From NCBI GenBank assembly GCA_037179385.1, contig CM074185.1, forward strand, positions 10,964,922 through 11,028,921: a stretch of 64,000 nucleotides of DNA. The letters run 5' to 3'. Under the pieces are notes generated by a model. It was not told where the DNA came from. It worked only from the letters and a program-made list of their open reading frames with translations, and ran no database searches. This DNA is from Holothuria scabra. Lineage: Eukaryota > Echinodermata > Holothuroidea > Aspidochirotida > Holothuriidae. The translations under genes and the position numbers were made by a program. Below, in pieces: positions 59,440 through 64,000 of the stretch (its first letter is position 1; each line of letters starts with the position of its first letter).

Positions 59440-59765
59440 GTAACCTTCCCCGCTTGCACCCCCCCCCCCCTCATAAAATTCGAAGGTAAAAGTATGGGAA
59501 CTTAAACTAGCGCCTTCTCATTTTGGTTTCTAAGGTGGGATGAAAAATATCTTAGGCTATTATCGTCAAAAAACTTACATACCGTACTGACGGAGACGGA
59601 GAGAAAGAGTCAGTTTCAAGGGGGCAAAATAATTGCTCAGGGGCAAAATTTGTAAGAATGTAGTCAATGGCAAACTTCAATTTCTCTAGGAGCGATTACA
59701 TCAGGACTTCGTTACCCATGTGCCCTGGATACTGGCCTACCAGAATATCATTGCAGCTATAGTTA

Positions 59766-60312
59766 TTAAAGGCCTAATTCTCTCACTCCAAACAGTTCAA
59801 AGTCTCCACTTATCAAAGTCCCTTAAAGGCCAATATAGCAGTTCCCCAAATTCATTTTGAAGCAACAGCTAAATATCATAATTTTCCTCTTATTTCTTTT
59901 CAAAGTATCTTTTATCATAGTTTATAGCTTCAATATTACAATTTAAAGGTAAACCAAGTTGTAACTTCTAGTAAGTTCAACATGTAAAGAGAAAAAATTG
60001 TTGTCACGTGACTCCCAACAGCCAATCATGAAACAGGACAGTCTACTACAGTGCTTCATGTTGGGGTAACTGTTCTTGCCCTTTAATTCCACCGTGCACT
60101 GTCTAAAATTCATCCTCATCCAGACAGTCTAAATCATTGGTTCAGGATGAGTACTCAAGACCCCAATGTGTAATCAAAACAATATAGTGCATGCTGTGTG
60201 ATATGCCTGGAGCACCATATATTGCTGCCAATCAAAGAGGTGTGTTCCAATTGAGAATTTCTGTAGACTAGTGCAAAAAATAGAGTTTGGGGTGAGAAGA
60301 TTAGGCCATTAA
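59766..60312. mobile_element. TTAA MITE family A, interrupted by a family B element
   Basis: The outer TTAA sites are at 59766 and 60309, with ends AAGGCCTAATTCTCTCACTC and GGTGAGAAGATTAGGCC. The body (CATCCTCATCCAGACAG, GACCCCAATGTGTAATCAAA) resumes after the inner insertion at 59823-60086. Confidence 0.75.
59823..60086. mobile_element. TTAA MITE family B nested inside family A
   Basis: Bounded by TTAA at 59823 and 60083, with ends AAGGCCAATATAGCAGTTCC and GTAACTGTTCTTGCCC. Contains the family core CCAATCATGAAACAGGACAG. Removing it rejoins the family A body. Confidence 0.75.
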
Positions 60313-60468
60313 AGTTGTTTTGAGACTGGAGGCCTTGAATGCAATCTAAAATTAAAGTATACTGAGTGATAATCAAAATGCAAACATTTTTGCTTTCTAA
60401 GAAAAAGGGTTGAGATTCAAAATGGTGCCCCCTCATGTAATGGCCAATAGACGAAACCGGACAGCTAG

Positions 60469-60705
60469 CAATGGTCTGATTTTAGTCGGCAATAACTGGG
60501 GTCTAATACCTTTTAATCTTTCGCTTTTCTTGTCTATCTGTATCATGGATAGTTGTACACTAAATTGTGTATTGATTTCTTCAATTTCACTGAATATGAG
60601 GGTTTGAAATTCATTAAGACAGTAAGTGCAGACGATTTAAGGCTAATGGACGCCACTAATGGCTACCTGCTACCTGCAGTCACTAAACACAAACGCTAAT
60701 CATAT
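60469..60705. mobile_element. short inverted-repeat element family I, copy 2
   Basis: Same opening ATGGTCTGATTTTAGTCGGC and the same closing GCCACTAATGGCTACC..CACAAACGCTAATC as the 58105 copy, with extra internal sequence. Confidence 0.6.
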
Positions 60706-61474
60706 TTGTTATAACGGAGGAGTCTAATGGGCGGGGCGTTCCCTCACCTTCCCCCCTTGGAATAATTTTTTCCTATGTAAAGGGCCTTTTTTTTTTTTAA
60801 ATGACGCAACATTAACTTAATTTGAAGCATTTTGAGGCATATTTTAACACTAATTACGGCTAATAGAGGGCGTGAGTCTATTTCTTTTTCGGACTTAATA
60901 GACCGACTATTTCCAAGTAATTTTTCTCAATTCTCTTTTTCCTGACTTTCAAAGGCATGGTGCGCCCCTATTATGCACACTTACTGCTTAATTCCTATCC
61001 CCACGTGGGGAAAGGCAACTAGGATTGATTTAATCACTGCAGTCCAATTTCAAATGCATATTTCTCTTCTCGCAAAAGGCGGGGCAGTATAATAGGTTCC
61101 ACATTGCAATCCCATTTCCAATAGCAATCTTTAAACGGAAAGTCTTGATGCAAATGGATATTGCTGTTTTTGCTAAAAATTATTTAATTTTGATCTTTTC
61201 TGATTTTGATATTGACACATTTGTCGGCACCAACATATGCTAAATGTCGACTTTGTTGTCAAAACGATAAGATTTCGATTAGGCCTAAATAAGTCGATAA
61301 CAATGCACTGATATTTTTTTTTTGAATGTAACCGTGCCCAGCCGAATAAAAACGCTTTATTCATTGGTTAAAATGTTGTTGCATTAAGTATCATACTGAT
61401 AATAACGAGAACTTCTGAAAAAAATCATTATCGATCTTCAACTGTTTGCAAAACATTGTCGTGCCATTGTAACT

Positions 61475-61578
61475 TTAAAGGACAAGAGCAACCCCGCCCC
61501 CCCCCCCCCCAAAAAAAAGTGTGATACACATATTTGTTATTACAAACTAACATTTAACAAAATGAAGTCCTAAGTAAA
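61475..61578. mobile_element. TTAA MITE family B, fragment
   Basis: TTAA followed by AGGACAAGAGCAACCCCGCC, then a poly(C)/poly(A) tract and AAATGAAGTCCTAA. It breaks off where the LINE remnant begins. Confidence 0.5.
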
Positions 61579-61589
61579 TAAAACAATTA

Positions 61590-61943
61590 TTAATACCATT
61601 CTTCGTTAAAAGACTCTAAACGATCATTAACTGAAGCTCCATATTTCTGAAAACAATAATAATATTTTAGATAGAAGATAAATGCCCCAATCGTTTGCTT
61701 AAAATACATAAATTTACTCCCGTAAAGAAAATACTTCCCTAATAGAATAATACAATTAAATATTTTATCGAAGTCTACACCAAACAAAATAGTTCTATCT
61801 TTCAATTCAAAAACTAAATTTATTTTTGACCTGATAATTTCTCTGAGTCTTATTTCCTCCTAAAAGTTAAGTGCAATAGGGCAATAAAAGAGTAAATGCT
61901 GAAAGGTTTCACTATTCACTTTACAAAAAAGAACATAAATCAT
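61590..61943 (-). pseudogene. LINE ORF2 terminal remnant with zf-RVT-like motif and stop
   Basis: The minus frame reads FCKVNSETFQHLLFYCPIAL, an in-frame TAG, EEIRLREIIRSKINLVFELK, and later FNCIILLGKYFLYGSKF. C..(S/N)ET..HL.F.C followed by an ILLGK(Y)F(L/I)Y block is the usual end of many LINE ORF2 proteins. One internal stop and a short length show it is dead. Two fragments of a TTAA MITE family (B) flank it. Confidence 0.7.
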
Positions 61944-61959
61944 TGTCCCTAAAATTAAT

Positions 61960-62206
61960 CAGTGGCCCGAACTTGTTTTGAAGCAGCAGCTTAATGTTAC
62001 AATTTCCTTTTATTTCTCTTCAAAATATCTTTTATAATATTTTAGGACCTCCTTATTGCATATTCAAGGAGCAATGGCAGTTACTCTTAGTAAATTTCGC
62101 ATCTGAGGAGAAAAAATATTGTCACATGACTTCAAAGAGCCTATCATGAAACAGGACGGTCTGCTACACTTCATCAAGTCGGGAGACTGCTCATGCCCTT
62201 TGAGGG
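61960..62206. mobile_element. TTAA MITE family B, nearly complete copy
   Basis: TTGTTTTGAAGCAGCAGCTT, CTTCAAAATATCTTTTATAA, ATCATGAAACAGGACGGTC and GAGACTGCTCATGCCCTTTG are the family B blocks in order. The ends no longer keep intact TTAA. Confidence 0.6.
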
Positions 62207-62227
62207 CAATGACATTTGTACTGACAG

Positions 62228-62560
62228 TTGTTTTTTTTTTTTTTTTTCATTTTTTTTGTACATCTTTTATTTGTTTGCTTTGTTTCCCTTTAGAATTGCA
62301 AATGTAAATTTTATGATCTTGAACACTTCCTGCTTTCTTGCATGGCATGTTGCAAAGAGAGGGCTTAACTAATGAAATCTTCTCTTGAGCTGTTGAGAGT
62401 AAGTTTAGGGTGCTATCACACCTTGGTACAAGATGCATTTACTGCCAGAAAAACGAAGAAATACAAAGATTGTAATTTGTAGACCTAGAACAACGAAGTC
62501 ACATAATATTGCACAATATACCGTTTTAATTTGAGGGAATAAACAGGTTTCATCTGACAT
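62228..62560. mobile_element. MITE family C, internal fragment
   Basis: It shares the internal blocks of the 20764 element: TGACCTTGAACCCTTCCTG-like text, GCATGTTGCA, CCAGAAAAACGAAGAAATAC and ACGAAGTCACA..ATTGCACAATATACC. The arms are mostly missing. Confidence 0.55.
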
Positions 62561-62696
62561 TTTGGAAAATCGACATTCTGCAGATTATGGACAAGGAATA
62601 TGACACAAGCTGGTGATGCTTGATCTAAGTGTTGTGGCCGTTGTTATACCCAGTACTCCTGCCATTCTGACTACCTAATATAAGCTTCTAGTCTAT

Positions 62697-63249
62697 ACCA
62701 AAAATCTCAATTGGCAGCTCTTTGACAGACAGAAAGCACAAAAAAAAAAAAAAAAAAACGAGTAATGTAGCCCATATTGCACGGCATGCATTGCAAGAGT
62801 GTTCGATCACACATTGGGGCCTCAGCATTAAACTGAAATTGTGTTTAGATGAGGATGACTTTTATAGAGAAGTGGGAGGAGCTAAAAGGACCATTCCTCT
62901 CACCCCAAACTGCAGTTCTTGTAGGGGGTACCAAAACTCTCAATTGGCTCAGCTCTTTGATTGACAGCTAATCCAAACAATGCAGAATACCAAAAATACC
63001 AACGCTTATATTACATCGCATGAACTGTACTGAGAGTGTTTTGATTGTGCACATTGAGCTTTTTTATACTCACCCTGAAGAAATAAACTAAGATTGTATC
63101 TGGATGAGGACGAATTTCAGACAATTGTGGGAGGGACTTAAGTAAGAAGGTTAGGAGAATTGGTTCTGTTTGGGGTGAGAGAATCGGGCCTTTAAGTAAG
63201 TAGGGTTAGGAGAATTGAAAATGTTTAGGGTGAGAGGATTAGGCCAATA
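62697..63249. mobile_element. TTAA MITE family A interrupted by another family A copy
   Basis: The outer copy runs from AAAATCTCAATTGGCAGCTC to GTGGGAGGAGCT, then resumes at AAGTAAGTAGGGTTAGGAGA and ends GTGAGAGGATTAGGCC. The inner copy occupies 62883-63195, inserted at the family's own internal CTTAAG. Confidence 0.7.
62883..63195. mobile_element. TTAA MITE family A nested in a family A copy
   Basis: Starts AAAAGGACCATTCCTCTCAC and ends GGGGTGAGAGAATCGGGCCT before TTAA 63192. Complete, about 310 bp. Contains TCAATTGGCTCAGCTCTTTG and GTACTGAGAGTGTTTTGATT. Confidence 0.75.
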
Positions 63250-64000
63250 ATAAGTGCAGTCTCAGTGTTATGGTATGGTAAACAAGCAGACTGGTACATA
63301 TAGTAAAAAAATTGTGTTTTTATGGACCATAATTAATTTGCACAACAACTGCTAGCCTGCGTAGCGCCTCTGTGGCTGCATCCCCCTTTAGGTGTAGCGA
63401 TGGGCTGGACGAAAAAATTCGTCCGCCCCGCGGACTGAACAACTGCTGGCTCTGGAATAAAAAAAATAAGCAATAAGCAAAAGGCAATGTCAGCTAGTGA
63501 ATGGGTAAGTCCAGTCGGTTAACTGATCAGTTCAAGAATGTTTCAGTCCGGGGAGCAATTGACTTCGCTTAGTCCTATATATATGGCAAGCCTCTGCCAA
63601 GTGGGAGGAAAGCCGGATTGCCAGGAGAAAAACCCACGTAGATCGAGCGGGATTTAAACTCATCTAGCCATGACCATGCATGTGTAACACATTGGAGCAC
63701 AGAAAGGTCGTGTGACATGAAAATGACCTAATTGGGTATTGGATGTAAAAGGAATTCAAAATCAAGAAAATTGCCCCAATTCCTATCAAAATCAGTCACA
63801 AATTGACCATTTTACAGGGCAATTTCTCAATATCACTTATTCATTGATATATGAGCTCAATAATGCAAATCTTGTGATGTCATGTGAGAGGGGCATGCCC
63901 TATATGGCTAATGTTATTCTTTATTCATACAATCTTCATTTCAAGGGCAGTTGTAACATTAGTTTGTCCTGAGGGTTTTATTTGGGGCTTTTATCTTGGA

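Larger units (their letters stand above)
57091..64000. other. upstream flank of MAN1B1
   Basis: Expected to contain the MAN1B1 promoter just above 57090. I see no TATA box or CpG island strong enough to mark it. The rest is LINE remnants, nested TTAA MITEs, families D and I, and at about 63570-63730 a repeat-like block (GGAGGAAAGCCGGATTGCCA) that I could not classify. Confidence 0.5.

Noticed and set aside
1..64000. CRISPR arrays, operons, prophage or other prokaryotic systems
   Set aside because: The window has introns, SINEs and vertebrate-like genes. No regularly spaced identical repeats or dense prokaryotic coding are present.

Overview
The window looks like animal nuclear DNA. It is AT-rich, with short exons, GT/AG introns and dense short interspersed repeats. 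Two protein-coding genes are recognisable, and both match vertebrate proteins across whole exons. The exon structure, the presence of both POT1 and MAN1B1, and the tRNA-derived SINE suggest an invertebrate deuterostome (an echinoderm or similar). The species assignment is inference only.

Region 1-8123 (+ strand) holds the 3' half of a POT1 gene (shelterin, telomere single-strand binding). Six exons are visible. They encode a Ser/Lys-rich linker, a CPxC zinc-type motif and the C-terminal domain that in human POT1 contacts TPP1. The N-terminal OB folds lie upstream of the window.

Region 8124-19718 is intergenic and repeat-filled, between convergent genes. It holds several inverted-repeat elements, SINE copies and a pair of diverged ~300-bp direct repeats. 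I see no gene in it.

Region 19719-57090 (- strand) is a complete MAN1B1 gene (ER/Golgi mannosyl-oligosaccharide 1,2-alpha-mannosidase, GH47). Ten coding exons join in consistent phases into 725 residues: a cytosolic tail with the conserved RDFISVT motif, one signal-anchor helix, an acidic stem and a full catalytic domain with all expected acidic residues. The introns are large (intron 1 is about 15.6 kb) and carry many mobile elements. A partial tandem copy of coding exon 6 sits in the next intron.

Region 57091-64000 lies upstream of MAN1B1. It contains two LINE reverse-transcriptase C-terminal remnants, several nested MITEs and a possible immunoglobulin-like exon fragment.

The most distinctive feature is the repeat landscape. 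At least three or four unrelated MITE families all end at TTAA (piggyBac-like target), and several are nested inside one another. There is also a 3.13-kb hAT-like element with an exact 8-bp target duplication, which itself carries another MITE, and a 359-bp insert bounded by a perfect 28-bp direct repeat. No RNA genes, CRISPR arrays, operons or bacterial features were seen. All repeat families were defined by eye, so their ends are approximate unless a target-site duplication is quoted.
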